A stretch of 64,000 nt of DNA from Nissolia schottii (lineage: Eukaryota > Streptophyta > Magnoliopsida > Fabales > Fabaceae): the NCBI GenBank assembly GCA_003254905.1, contig QANU01007790.1, positions 186,001 to 250,000 on the forward strand. Reading direction: 5' to 3'. A program made the translations under genes and the position numbers. Below are positions 51,725 to 64,000 of this stretch, piece after piece; the stretch's first letter is position 1; each line of letters opens with the position of its first letter. The notes beneath the pieces are model-generated. The model searched no databases and had not been told where the DNA came from. It worked only from the letters and a program-made list of their open reading frames with translations.

Positions 51725-52495
51725 GTATTTTTCTTCTTGCAGCTTCATTATGATATGACGCGGTTTGTCTAGAGCTAGCAAGAGCACTAGTCTCGACAAG
51801 TAATAAGTGAGTCTTTTAGGATTCAGGTTGTCGTGTTCACAGAGACTAGGTAACTACGTTATTTTACAACGTAGGATTACTTAGTTATGGTTGTTGTTCT
51901 TTTTGGTGTTTTTGATTATTTAAACTAACATAATCAAACAATTAAATAACTAAAATGAAAATTAATTAAAAGAAAAATTAAACTTAAATGTTTGAGAGAA
52001 TTAAGATGAGAAAGGTGTTAGGAAAATAGACTTTTACTATCTTAGTCTAATTTGCTAATTACTATTCTTATCCAATTATGAGTTAATTGATTGTTTATAG
52101 CTGGGGTTAATTTGCTAACTACTATTCTCAAGGTCAAGTAACCCTCTTATTCAAGGCAGACCCCCTAATCTCTTAGCGAGGTCTAAACCTATCCTAAGGG
52201 TTATGAGTCATATTTATTGACCGCTCACATGACCACACAAGTCGGGCAAACTCTCTCAATGTCGCGCTCAACCTATGGTTTGCTAAACCTAGCCCTATTC
52301 CACACACTCTCTCTTTTGAGTCTCTTACGAGGATGCTAACTATGAATATGTTGATCAAGCATACACACAATTCAATACAAAAAGAATAGCAAATGTAACG
52401 TCAACTACTCGTAAAAGGAATAACATAATAATTTACAAATTAAACAGCGGAAAGCTTTCGTCCATGCAATAACAAGAGGGACATAGTTTATAACA
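51725..52495. other. Ty3/gypsy leader- or UTR-like sequence
   Basis: Stretch with retroelement-leader character (GCAAGAGCACTAGTCTCGAC, ATAAGTGAGTCTTTTAGG and a block like those before Tat/Athila coding regions). Also a local repeat TAATTTGCTAA(T/C)TACTATTCT at 52056 and 52109. No coding sequence; family assignment tentative. Confidence 0.3.
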
Positions 52496-54000
52496 CCCCG
52501 AATTTATTTTAGAATCCAAACCCGAATTTATTTATATCTAAGGCTTTTCTAAGGCCAAGGGAAAGTATTAAAACCTTTATTAAAGATAAATTATTCATTT
52601 TACCTTTTTCAAGTCCATTTTAATTTTAAAGAGCCAAAACGTCACTTTTTAGGGTTCTAGAGCACCCCGAATCGCGCTGAGCCTACGCACAACACGCTGA
52701 TGAGTTACCTCACATGCATGACGACACTTGCTGGGAGATGTTTCGCCATGCATGTGCCCCCCACAGCCACTAAGGCCACTGGCCATGAATCATCGATGTG
52801 CCTTAGTTGAAATTCTTTTCCTTGTAAATAAATCAATCAACATTTACAAGCCAAGTCTTTCAACAAGCTCCAGCCACCAAACACGACCCCCATTTCCCTT
52901 CATCTCCACCTTTTTCATTTCATCATCCTCCTCATCACCACGACTTTATATGTGGTACCAATTATATCTCTATGTAGAGTAGTTTTGCATCATGAGTTAT
53001 CGCCTAGACGAGATATTACAAACAAGATAATAATAAATAAACTAGGATAATTGAATGAGACTATAGAAGGGTACCACTCAGGTGAGCCTGATTAACCATA
53101 GAATTCGTGGAATCACTAGATGAAACCAAATCACTAAAGATAAAAAGAGAATAATTGAACTAGGAATTGAATGAGACAATAAGCAGTTACCGACCTAATC
53201 AAGTCGAGCTAACCCTAGTAATAAATGCATAAACCTACTTATTCCCCTTGGTCTGCCTCTTGAAGTCGACCCCTCACTATCTAATATGGGATCGTCATTT
53301 AAACGCTAGATGCGTACGTGGGTCCCGTCCACCAGTTTGATATCAACACTGAGAAAGAAGGTTGTACCCTGATCGAAAATCTTCCTGACGGGTACATAAG
53401 GGGTTCTCAGTTATCCATATAGATAGATGAGTTATATGCATACGTGATTTAATATCATGAGTTATTTCCCTTCATGTTTAGAAAAGCACGGTCATACTTA
53501 ATAAGACATTATGGGTTAATTCCCTCGTGTAGTAATTACGATAGAGTCGTTCGAGACTAGATTCACATTAATAATAATTAATAAAGGCTCGCATTTCTAT
53601 TTATCACCTAGAGACCCCCGAATGGCAGTATCATAAGTTAATACAATATCCTACAGGTTACCCACTAAGAATGTAAATTCAAATTCTCCATTTGCTTATG
53701 ATTCCATGACATTATGACGAGCAGACAAGAGGCCTCCAGGGTGAAAACCCTATGGACAGACACAACGATTGATCCCACATCAAGGGCTGTCACAATTTCT
53801 ATGACAATAGAGTTCACAGAAGATTGTGAGACGCTTCCACCAGTAACAGCTATACCTCCGCCAGCCCTAGCAACTGTCCCCGCTCCTATTCCAGCATTGG
53901 CATCCGTTGAGCCACTTGAGCCCACTGATAGGGGGTTTTATACCTCATTTTATTATCCCATAATAAGATATTGCATCCTAAAAATGTGTGATTTTAATAC
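52496..54000. other. LTR-like and unassigned sequence
   Basis: Opens with TAACACCCCGAATTTATTTT, the TGTAACACCCCG-type start seen in many plant Ty3 LTRs and similar to 14660 and 35061. Open frames at 53665-54004 on both strands overlap one GC-richer block (53720-53930, Pro/Ala/Thr rich on the + strand); no domain recognised. Confidence 0.35.
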
Positions 54001-54099
54001 ATAATTGTTATGTTTTGCACATTGTCCTATTTTGAGAATAATTTAGAAATTTGCAATTTAAAGCACCATTTTTTTATTGTTTTAATTATCTCGAGTAAT

Positions 54100-55490
54100 T
54101 TATGCGTTTAACATCTTGTGTTTGAGCTGTTAGAATCACAAGTAATCAGGTACTGGAATGCGAAGTGGTGCGAAAGAGGCTAAGAAAGGAAGAACAAAAT
54201 GTGAAGAGGGAATGACATAATTCGACACACTACTCTTCAGATTAATTTCACATCTTTTTCTCTCTATTTTTCCAGCACCTTGGGACTTTGTTAGTGATAC
54301 ATAGGATAGCTTATTTTCACAAAAACATTGTTGATGCTCTCATGTTGCTGTTTGATTTCTCTCGCACTCGACTTCATTTTCCATCAATAATTTCAGTTCA
54401 GGTTCCTTTTATCTTTTTAGATCTGCATGCGGTAATTCCAGTTTAGGATTAATTTGAGGTTCCTGTGTCCAATGAATGTTTATAAGTCTCCCTCTCCTTT
54501 CTCTAATTGATAATATAGTGATTGCATGTTATTGATTAGGATTAATTATGAGATAATAGATCTTGATGATTGTAGGATTTATTAAATTAGGATTAGGGAA
54601 CTTTGGGGACTAATCAGATTTGATTAGGTTGTGCAATTGGGAATATAATCAGTATAGGTTTTTGATGCTAAAATCTTAGTTGTTAATTCATATATTAGAT
54701 AATGCTTAGGAGAAAACGATTGTAATCTCTTAAGTAAATTGCGCATTAGTTAGAGATTTTTAACTAATGAACAACGTCCCTTTTATGAACACTTAATTGA
54801 GGAACCAATGATAATTAATCGTTAATCTAGGAAAAACCACATGTGGGGTATTGCTTTAATTAATTGTTAATTTCTGTCAACCGAATTCACTCCAAATAAC
54901 CCCCAATTTACTTTAACTGGTTCTAATTACTTCCTTGTGAGACAACTCGAGTTAGCCTATATTGAATTTTATTGGGTTGACTTGGCTTTTAATTTATTTG
55001 ATAAAGAGATAGGCAATAATCCCTATATCATCCACAATGCCAAATCCTCCCCCAACGCCAGGGTCTTGCTGCGGGACGCCCATTATCCTTGATGACCCAG
55101 AGCCTGATCCCTATAAGAGGATTATCCACGAGGTCCCAATCCTCATCTTGTATAGACCCATTCCCCTAGAGCAGAGGAGAACGCGCACATGCAAGAACGC
55201 CAAGAAGAGTATGCTATTTGTGAGCTACTAGGATAGTGTCTGCATCACCATGGCACACGATGCAAAGGAAGGCCCTTATGGCCATGCCCTTTCGTTCCCC
55301 CTTGTATATAGGGGACCTTGGCCAAGGTGTTTGGCAGCGATCTCTAACAATGAGGAGGAGGACCCTCAGGAGGAGGATCCATAGGACGATGAGATGGGGA
55401 GTTGTTGAGTTAGTCGAAATTGAAGAGGAAGCTATCTTTAGAGGTCAGGGGAATTTTGTAGGGGGATTTTGCAGTCTTTGCGAAAGAATT
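54100..55490 (+). pseudogene. Athila-like leader and degraded following frame
   Basis: 54580-54960 corresponds, inverted, to 27010-26650: shared GGGAACTTTGGGGACTAATC, TGTAATCTCTTAAGTAAATT, GTTAGAGATTTTTAACTAA and TATTGCTTTAATTA. It leads to ATG 55037, where a Pro-rich 64-codon frame and then broken frames up to about 55490 follow; I do not recognise their product. In the two copies the leader is followed by different remnants. Confidence 0.5.
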
Positions 55491-55559
55491 TAGTATTTTG
55501 TTATGCATTTTTTTACTTGTATGTATATTTGGTATCGGGTGGGCTAGTGGAGGTAGCTA

Positions 55560-56292
55560 CGCCACAAGTCCTACACTTGATGAGTTTGTCATGGGGACCT
55601 ATGAACAAAGCAATTAGTTGGCCCATTTATTTTATTAACGAATACAAGTTCCACACATCTGAATGAGTAACTGGGCAAAGGACAAACAATAGTAGGGTTT
55701 GGGTTAAGGGTGAATATTCTAATACTGCTGAAACAACTAATGATTGATATGGAGTTCTTAAACTAATTATTGAATTACAATATGCACACGATAGTCCATC
55801 TCATCATGTTTTCTTTTCTGCTGTGATTGGTATGATCCAAATGGAACTCGGACTCACCCCAACGACAAGATCACTGAGATTAATCCTACAAGGCAGTATA
55901 AGGGGTATGATTCATTCATTGTTGCTGAAAGAGCAAAACAAGTTGATTATGCAAATTATCTAGGAGCTAGCCTATCAAGTTGGAAAGTTGTGATGAAATG
56001 CAAACCAAGTGGTCAAATTGAGTTTGATGATACAGAATCTCCAGACAATGCATTTGATCAAGTATATCAAGTGTCAGAACCAATCCCTGCAACGATAATT
56101 CCATTACCTAACACATTAGGTAGCAATACATTTGATGATAACCCTGAGATAGTTGAACTTCCTAACCTCCAACAACATGCAAGTGATGAAGAAATTGATG
56201 TATACAATGATAGTGAAGAAAAAGAAGAAGAAGAGTTTGATGATGAACTTAGTTATGAAAATTATGATGGCAATTTTGAACTTTGGGAATAG
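55560..56292 (+). pseudogene. CACTA transposon protein remnant (DUF4216-like)
   Basis: Pieces in order on the + strand: LMSLSWGPMNKAISWP, YFINEYKFHTSE (to 55666), VWVKGEYSNTAETTND with YGVLKLIIELQY after a stop, then DPNGTRTHPNDKITEINPTR, VAERAKQVDYANYL and WKVVMKCKPSGQIEFDD, ending in an acidic tail with stop at 56290-56292. This order matches the C-terminal DUF4216 part of plant CACTA-encoded proteins. Stops and a frameshift near 55820 make it a pseudogene; the TNP2 transposase part is absent. Confidence 0.72.
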
Positions 56293-57396
56293 TATATGTA
56301 ATTATTTGAGAATTTATAATACAATTCCATTTGAAAATTATTTGTAATTTTCTTATTAAATTTTCTTGCACAAATTTATTTTTAGTATTAAATTATTTAT
56401 AAGGATAATTTATTATTTATGTATTAAAATAAATAGATAAATATTTGGTTATATATTCTATTTAATTATTTATTCGATTTAATTAAAACACTAATTGAAT
56501 TAAATATATATTTATTTAGTTAAAATTTAAATTAAATTTTTTATTTTATATGGAATGTCATGTATTAGATAACTATTAAATTATTTATTATATTTAGTAA
56601 AAATATTATTGAATTTAATATTTATTTAATTTAATAATTATATAATTAGATATTTATTTCATATATACTTTTTCTTTTGGTGCAATAAAGAAACACTCTT
56701 TACCTTCTATGTATATAGACACAAAGCCATAAAGGCGGCACTCATTCTTGTTGGAAACTTTTCATCCCTTTCATCATACAAGCTAGTTGACTGTTGTGGT
56801 GTTGTCGGTGAACCCCTCAATTAAGTTCATTGAACTGAAATCTAGCCACTGTAATCTGTAACTTTTTTAAATGTTTAGAACCGCTTAAAAATTAAATACT
56901 AAATGACACATTTATCATTCTAACTCTCTAATTGAAGACACATTCTGTACGTATTGGCTTTGCGGGGTTTGTACCAAAACCAACCAGACCAACATACGTG
57001 AACATGCCAATACCAGCAGCCAAACTAATTGTCAGACCTTAAAATTAAATGCTCCAAACTGTGGACAAGTACAGGGGAAAGTGCTAATCAAGACGGGCTA
57101 CCTTGCATGCCAGCCAAACATTTGCAACTTCAACTTCTATCTTCTCTCATTATTTGTTGCATTAAGAGAGGAGCACAAATTTAAAATATCTGTTATTTTA
57201 TAGTAGAACCAAATTTGAAGGAACATTATACATAAATTAATGGGATCCTTTTGGCACCATGTATGTTTAGAAAGATAAGGGTCTTTTTTTTCAGTAATTA
57301 GTTTTTCTTTTTTAGATTGAAGGAAAAGAAAAGACAAGAATTAGTAGTGAGTAACATTTAGGTACATATTCATTAACTGAAATATAATTTTTTTTT
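56293..57396. other. AT-rich intergenic DNA, no gene recognised
   Basis: 56300-56670 is almost pure A/T. 56680-57350 shows no motif or conserved frame. Confidence 0.4.
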
Positions 57397-58979
57397 TTTA
57401 AAAGAGCATCACCACTCCTTAAAATTTTACATTGTTGCAAATAAGTGTCTCCAACTTTTAAATATTTCAAATAAATTCTTAAAAATTTTACCTAATTACA
57501 AATAGATATATTTAACTTTTAAATCTATGAAATAGATCCTTAAATTATAACAATTATTATAATTAATCTTTCTATTCAATTTTTACTTTAACTTGTTCAC
57601 ACGATGTAATATCTAAACAACAAATGTCAAAATGATTGCAACTTTTTTTCATATTATAATTATAATCTTTAATAATTATTTAAAAAATATATTTATAGAA
57701 GATTAAACAATTGAAAACTAGTTAAGCCAAATTGCAACAGTTAAAAATAAATATTTTAAGAAATATTAAGAATATAATATGAAAAACATTATGATATTTT
57801 TTATTTAGATATTACGTCACGTCAACAACCCTATTCTATATATAAAGTTGATGTAACTTTGTTAAATGCATCTTACATGTCATTTTTTTTATACATTTTT
57901 TAATTAAAAAACTAAATAAAATCAAATAAAAGCAATTGAATTTATACGGAAATTTTGATTAGATCAAATGAAATGTTAAAAGCAATTGTTAGTTGCAAAA
58001 TTATACCAAATCACAATTTCTCGATTACACAATTTTCGTTATTTCATTAAAATTGCTACAATTCCTAATTATTTAATAAATTAATAATCAATTAAAAATA
58101 ATATTAAATCAAATTCCCAAATATTTAAAATAAATAATTAAATTACAAATAACTACTGACTAATAAATAATAATTTAATAAAAATTAGTAATAAATATTT
58201 AATAATTATTTTAAATATTTCTTATATCAACTTTCAAATAATATTTTTTAGAAATAAAACATGATGTTGAGTGGAAAATTTTAATTGAGATATAAAATCA
58301 TATTTTAATTGAGAAATAGTCTTGCACGAAATTTTTTGTTTTTGTAATTGGGATCATTAATTTCGAGTCATTTTACTAAAGATGTAATAAGTAAAATATT
58401 ACTTAAAAATATCTTCCAAAACTTATTTTTAAAAATATTTATTATAAAAACTTTAAAATCATTTTGTTAAAAAAAAATCTGGTGCTGAATGGACAGATTT
58501 AATTGAGAAATAAAGTCATGGTTAATAACATCATGTTTTAATTGAGAAATAATTCCACACATAATTACATTTTCTAATTATGATCATTAAACTGATCTAT
58601 GTATCATACTTGAAGTGTCTATGATGTAGCTATATATGCAGGGAAACCTTAATTGTATAAATATGCTCATTTTTAAATTTTTTTATTTATTTTATTACTT
58701 GGGGTTTAGGGTTTAGATTATTTAGATGATACTAAACAAACATGCTACTTTTTTTTCAATGACTTCTCTCTCTCTCTCTCACACACACACATATAAATAT
58801 AAAGATAGATGGGGAGAGGGAGGGGGACCTTGCTAGGCATTTATGTACATATTGGCTAATTGCTTAAGCTCATGATTTTATCATTATTTTAGATTGACAT
58901 TGATGATTTCAAGGCAAAGTCTAAAACTATAGTTGAGCACCTTTAAGCTCAAATAAGTAGAATTTAGATGTTTTTAAAT

Positions 58980-58984
<5 letters not shown>

Positions 58985-59010
<26 letters not shown>

Positions 59011-59011
59011 T
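58985..59011. repeat. (AAAT)n microsatellite
   Basis: About seven AAAT/AATA units. A CT/CA-rich run also lies at 58759-58791. Confidence 0.9.
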
Positions 59012-59280
59012 GAGTAATAATTAGGTAGGGTAATAAATAGGTACAGTGACGAAAACGTAGTAGATCTCATTTTATTTGAACTGGTTATTTTATTATGAAT
59101 AAAAAGAGATAAATTTTATCATTCAAGTAAATAGTGATGAAAAATGATACATGCATCACAAAAGAAATTGATCATAAATTTTTTACCAAACAAATAATCA
59201 CAGTAGAAATATTATATATTCTTTTATATTATCCAAATTATTCTTCATAATTATTTATACATACAAATATATTATATATT

Positions 59281-59732
59281 AGGGATGGTAAACGGATCAA
59301 ATCCACTCAACCCCGCTGCTAACTTGCCCAAAAACAGGTTGAGATTTTTAAATTTTAAAGGTTTGTTGAATACGTCAAATCATTAAGTTTTAGGTGGATT
59401 GGCCCACGAGTTGATGAAAAATAAAAATAATTATTATTAAATGAATTAATACTTTAATATTTTATTGAATATAAGTACTTAATTATTAAAACACTTCACT
59501 CGAATACTACAAAATAATATTTGTATAAACATATGTAGTATGTTATAATTCAAGAAATCCAAAAAAAAAATTTAAAGTAATACCAAAATAGTGTTAATTT
59601 TTTTAAAAAAAAAAACGAATACTCTAACTTGTGGATTAGGTTGAATCAACCTTGATAGATTAAAATATGTTGGTAGATTAAAAAAGTCAAGTTAACGAAT
59701 TAAACCCATTTTATCATTTTTATCTATTACTT
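59281..59732. mobile_element. hAT-like remnant inside the Mutator-like element
   Basis: Starts TAGGGATGGTAAACGGATCA, a start typical of plant hAT MITEs and similar to the one at 16746; the right end (near 59732, reverse complement TAGATAAAAATGATAAAATG) is diverged. No clear target duplication. Confidence 0.35.
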
Positions 59733-60290
59733 CAATATTTTATTTTTAGTATTACGCTTTAATAACCTAAATTTAAGCAATTTTCTATAACCAAGTATAT
59801 TAATTATATGCAAATATTTATTACATTTATATTTTTGATATGATCAATAATCACCCATGATGTGCACTAGTTTAAAATTAAAATTAGTAGCTTGTCTATC
59901 ACCTAATATAATGATTAATTGTGATAATTGTTATAGTTTAATGGTTTAATTGAAAGGTTTAAAAGTTAAAGGTACCTATTTGTAATTAGATAAAAGTTTA
60001 TAAGAATCTAATTGAAAATTTTAAAAGTTGAAGGTGTATATTTGAAAATGATGAAAAAGTTTAAGAGGTGTTAATGTTATTTTTCTTTTTCTTTTTTTTT
60101 AATTATTGTAAATAGAAAAACATATGATTTAATATTAATTATAAATATTATCCGTATCCTTACAAATAATAAAGATACTGAAAAAAGATCCAATACTTAT
60201 AATAATTTTTGTGACAATTTTTTGTGTGTGTGTATATATATATATCAACTTGCAACATCTTAAGACGCCATTGATAATGTCCTCATGTAA

Positions 60291-60570
60291 GAAATGTGGA
60301 AATAACGATGAAGGTGCGGGGAGGCATATCGGAGTGGGATGAGGACGCTTCATTCATATAGCAATGGGATTTGCATGCTTCGCGTGCGTGCGTGTCTTCT
60401 TCTATTGTTTGCATCATTAAGCATTACGTGGACCTTTGACTCCTCCACCACCACGTGACTTGAGGCAACGCAATGTCAGGTTTTCACTTTCGTTCTCTCT
60501 TCCCTTCCCCTCCCTCCATGTTTTCTCCACTTTCTCTCTTCTTCACTTGCACTTCATTAATTTCTGAAAT
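60291..60570 (+). repeat. Copy 2 of a dispersed duplicated segment
   Basis: Partner of 36950-37205, same orientation, 23 kb apart. Contains CACGTGACTTGAGGCAACGC and AGGTTTTCACTTTCGTTCTC. Preceded by a (TA)n run at about 60233-60245. Confidence 0.6.
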
Positions 60571-63009
60571 GTTTAGAGTTTTTTTAAGCTCTTATAAATC
60601 AGAGTAGTGTATAACTCTTTCAAGCTTCAGAATAAATGATTATTCTTGATTAGACATTGATATATAAAGTTATTTATTTCCTTTTCCCGTAATAAATAAT
60701 TAAATATATCAATAGTAATAATTATAATAATAAATAATAATAAGTACAATAAAAAAATAAAATATATAAGTTATAAATAACATAGAATATAAATTATATT
60801 TATTATAATATAAATTTAAAATATTAAAATAAAAATTTATAATAACATTAAAAATTTTAACTAAATAATTAATAAAATTTATTTTCTTTTATAATTTCTT
60901 GTAATATTTAACTGTCAAATTAGAAAATATTAAATATATAATAGAGAAATTATTATGTATTTGTTATTTTTATATTTTGTTATAATGAAAATTAATTATT
61001 AAAAATAAAAATAAATAATAAATATTTATTATTTATTATAAATTATGTATTTTATTAAAAACAAAAAATTGTTTAAAATAATTAAAATTCAAATATAAAT
61101 AGTATTTGAATAATAATATTATATATATATATATATCTATATATTATATTTTTGTTTTTATCAAATTTTTAATTTTAATTAGAATTGTTTGATATAACTA
61201 AATTGCAATATTATCTCATATAATACACCATCTAATAATAGATATTGTCTAATAATAGATATTCCGTAGTATTGAAAACTTTTCGGACCTTATATAAACC
61301 ACTAATTATTTTTTAAAGTTATAAATACTCAACCTTTAAAAATATTAAGCAGAAGTGATTTTTAAATAAAAGTATATTCTAAAAATACACTTTACCTCTG
61401 TTAAGAATTAATATCCTCATTCCCCCCCCCCCCTAGTCTCCCAAATATGTCCCTAATGCTTTTGAATTACATTTTTATTTTTTATTTGACTATAAAAACA
61501 CTTACTTTTTTTTTCCCTTCCAAACAAACTATTAAGTACTTTTCATAATTAAAAATATTTCTCAAATAGCCTATTCAAATGTAATATAGATTTTTCTTAA
61601 AAATAATTCTATATTGAAAATTAAGTAAAAAAAATGCATTTTTCTTAAACCGTGTTGTTTAAGAGTTTTAATTTAGATGCGGGGAAGGTTTGTGAAAGTT
61701 TTCAAAACCGCTATAACCCTCTTTACTTCTTATTTCAAGCTTCTTTGTACACTCTCAAATAAGGGGACTACAAATTCTCCAAATCCTTTCATCCCCTTCC
61801 TCTTCCTCTTCCTCTTCTCTCCATTAATTAATTTCTTTCATTTCCATTTCAGGATGCTAATATGATCCTTGGCCACTTACAGATCAAAATGGTCCATGCT
61901 TAAAAGAAAAAAATTAAAAAGTTTAACACAATTACTCTTTAGTGTTTTGTATTTGTTAATTATCTTGAGTTAATGGATAAAAGGGACATGACAAAAAATA
62001 GAGAAAAGAAAAATAACATTGTATTATTAGAGTTGTGTGTATCTGATAATTATAATGATGTGCCAATATACATGCCAATAATAAAATTAGAAAATAACGA
62101 TGGAATCAAACTAAACAAAGAGTAAATTAATCAGAGATAATTCTAAGATATTAAATTAATCTTAAAAATTATTTTTTCTCCTTTTGTCTCCTAACGTCTC
62201 CTCTCATACTCTTGTTCAACATCTCTTCCCTCCCATCGTCCCCTTCCTCTCCCTCTCCGGTTGCCACCTGCACCCTTCGAGACCTTTGAAGATCGCACTC
62301 GCCCTTTGTCCTCCTTTGCCTCTGCCATCACAATGTCTGGTGTAAGTGGTGTCGCTGCATCCCCCATGTGATCGTTGTTCTCTGTTACAAGTGAAACTCT
62401 ATATCTGCTTCCACTTCCAAGTTGTTGTCCTTCGCCGCGGTGTGTATTTTTAAAAGATTTGCTGGACTTTTTAGATGTTTCTCTTCAAGATTCTGTTCTT
62501 GGATCTCTTATTTTTGTGCTCATTTGTTAAACTTACTTTTGACTTTTCTATTTGATCGCTTTTTTGTTTCTGGGTTTCTATTGGATATTGTTTTGCTTAT
62601 TATTGTTGATTATGAAGAATTTGGGTTCATATTCATATGACGATATTTCTAGTTTCTTAAATCTACATTAATGTTGCTGATAAAGTTTTTGATTCTCGAT
62701 TTTGTTCTTGGTTTTCCAGCGATGGGGTGTCATCTCTCACAATAGAGACAGGAGTAGGGCGGTGGTGAAAGGAAATTCAAAACCGCGGCAAATTAGAAAA
62801 AAAATTTAAAAGTAATAAAGGGTAAAATTAGTCATTCAAATAGAAATATTATTAAATATGAATTATTCATAATTATTTGTTAATTTTAATCTTAACTTTG
62901 ATTTGTGTTTTGGATGCCCAAGATTTAAGGATTAATTTGATTCCTAACTGAGCGTAATCCATGTATGTCACAACCTTCCTTTTTGTCCTAACTCCCTTAA
63001 AAAGCCTAA
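60571..63009. other. AT-rich intergenic DNA, no gene recognised
   Basis: 60690-61160 is nearly all A/T. 62200-62420 is a CT-rich block that could be a leader, followed by a short frame to 62640 (hydrophobic, no domain). Poly-C of eleven at about 61423-61433. Confidence 0.4.
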
Positions 63010-63641
63010 GGCAACGTTTATTTACGAAGACACAAGGACAAAATTCTTATTTGTTTACTGAGACACACAAAAATTTGTGTCTTTTCTGTACCTCTGTTTT
63101 GCTGGGACACGGAGACACAACCTTTTATATTAGGATAATATTTTTGTCTATTAAATTAATGCAATAAGGGCATTTTAAGAGTATTTTCTATCTTGTTTTT
63201 ATTAAACCAAACAAGATACAGGTACAAATAAGTGTGTCTTGTACATTATCACCAAACATAATACAAGATTGATTTGCCCTCTTATGTTTTATACCTCTGC
63301 GACACAGGGACACAAATCCTGTTTGTTTCCTGTGACGGAAAATTTGTATATTTTCTATATTTCCGTTTTGCTGGGACACAGAAATAGGACACTGGGACAC
63401 AACCTTTCAGAATAGGATAATGTGTTTTTTTCATTAAATTAATGCAATAACAGTATTTTAAGTCATTTAGAGTGTATTTTTTGTCTTATTTCTATTAAAC
63501 CAAATAAGATATAGATACGAATAAATGTGTCTTGTATACTGCCATCAAATAGAATATAAGACTGACTTGTATGTGTCTATCTTTATGTCTCTATTATCAT
63601 GTCTCTGTATTTTAATTTTGTCTCACCAACTAAACACAGTT
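63010..63641. mobile_element. Tourist-like element with internal tandem duplication
   Basis: Ends GGCAACGTTTATTTACGAAG and, reverse-complemented, AACTGTGTTTAGTTGGTGAG; flanks share TAA (63007-63009, 63642-63644). Interior is a diverged tandem repeat: TTTTGCTGGGACAC at about 63099 and 63366, TGTCTTGTA(C/T)A at about 63234 and 63528. No coding sequence. Confidence 0.55.
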
Positions 63642-63911
63642 TAAATGAATCTCTTTTGACTTGACTTTTCGTTTTGAATGGCCTACTTCACTTCCACATA
63701 GTTGTTGACAGCTCAAGTTCGTCTTCAAAGGCAATTTCCATGCGAGTCTAATTAAGCCTTGCAAAACGAGTAAAAATGCATTACTTTTTCCCTCACTCTT
63801 TCTATTCCATGTTCAAAGTTCAACCCAGACAGTACGTTCACCTGCCTCACTACCATTTGACTTGACAATCTAGAAGAGACCAAAAAAGATGAATGAGACA
63901 AATGGAGACTA

Positions 63912-63913
<2 letters not shown>

Positions 63914-63959
<46 letters not shown>
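63914..63959. repeat. (AT)n microsatellite
   Basis: About 23 AT units at the right edge of the window. Confidence 0.95.
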
Positions 63960-63961
<2 letters not shown>

Positions 63962-64000
63962 TAAACAAAATTTGGGTTGGCCTGCTTGATTAGACGAATA

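Larger units (their letters stand above)
57397..60083. mobile_element. Mutator-like element with about 180-bp terminal inverted repeats
   Basis: The left arm (57397-57575) is the inverted counterpart of the right arm (59905-60083): right arm TTTAAAAGTT...CTATTTGTAATTAGATAAAA matches the reverse complement of the left arm TTTAAAAGTT...CTATTTGTAATTAGGTAAAA, and AAAAGTTG(A/G)AG, AAGAGGTG/AAGGAGTG blocks follow to the ends. Interior 2.3 kb is AT-rich, with an imperfect direct repeat (58262-58372 and 58482-58590, sharing TTTAATTGAGA and GATCATTAA) and no transposase. Confidence 0.65.

Overview
The window looks like intron-rich, AT-rich nuclear DNA of a flowering plant, probably a eudicot. The evidence is GT-AG introns inside conserved plant proteins, a plant nuclear-envelope protein gene (WIT type), a plant-type tRNA-Gly, a telo-box next to snoRNA-like sequences, and plant transposon families (copia, Reina-like chromovirus, Athila-like, CACTA, hAT, PIF/Harbinger, Mutator-like, L1). 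No species can be named from the sequence alone. Most of the 64 kb is transposon-derived; only two protein-coding host genes could be reconstructed exon by exon.

Layout. 1-4.0 kb: 3' part of a decayed copia element on the + strand, split by a PIF/Harbinger-like element. 4.2-10.9 kb: minus-strand multiple inositol polyphosphate phosphatase (histidine acid phosphatase) gene, ten exons in the window; its last exon is missing and probably lies beyond the copia insertion. Intron 7 holds an LTR-element remnant and a Tourist-like MITE. 11-17.1 kb: a foldback element, a minus-strand L1 LINE remnant, a 2-kb LTR-like repeat and a hAT MITE with a perfect 8-bp target duplication. 17.5-24.6 kb: plus-strand WPP-domain-interacting tail-anchored (WIT) gene with a run of 565 T in intron 3. 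25-27.1 kb: minus-strand Athila-like remnant lacking most of pol. 27.3-29 kb: a telo-box followed by two copies of one box C/D snoRNA, a 259-nt foldback hairpin between them, and an H/ACA-like hairpin; probably a non-coding snoRNA host transcript. 33.2 kb: tRNA-Gly(CCC). 33.5-36 kb: tandem repeat, a small foldback MITE, a hAT element with a perfect target duplication and an LTR-like fragment. 37.9-38.4 kb: L1 endonuclease fragment. 38.5-47.4 kb: unidentified minus-strand exon-like pieces, a solo LTR, and a complete 5,439-bp Ty3/gypsy chromovirus with an uninterrupted gag-pol frame and nearly identical LTRs. 47.4-47.6 kb: a CACTA terminus. 49.4-50.8 kb: nested foldback elements. 51.7-56.3 kb: Ty3-like leader sequence and a CACTA protein (DUF4216-like) remnant. 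57.4-60.1 kb: a 2.7-kb element with about 180-bp terminal inverted repeats. 60-64 kb: AT-rich DNA and a Tourist-like element.

The two protein genes are not functionally linked. The phosphatase dephosphorylates inositol polyphosphates in the secretory pathway; the WIT protein anchors WPP-domain/WIP partners at the nuclear envelope. The snoRNA unit would serve rRNA modification. The strongest candidates for something undescribed are the snoRNA/hairpin unit at 27.7-28.9 kb and the young, apparently intact chromovirus at 41.2-46.7 kb. All gene names rest on recognised motifs; no search was run.
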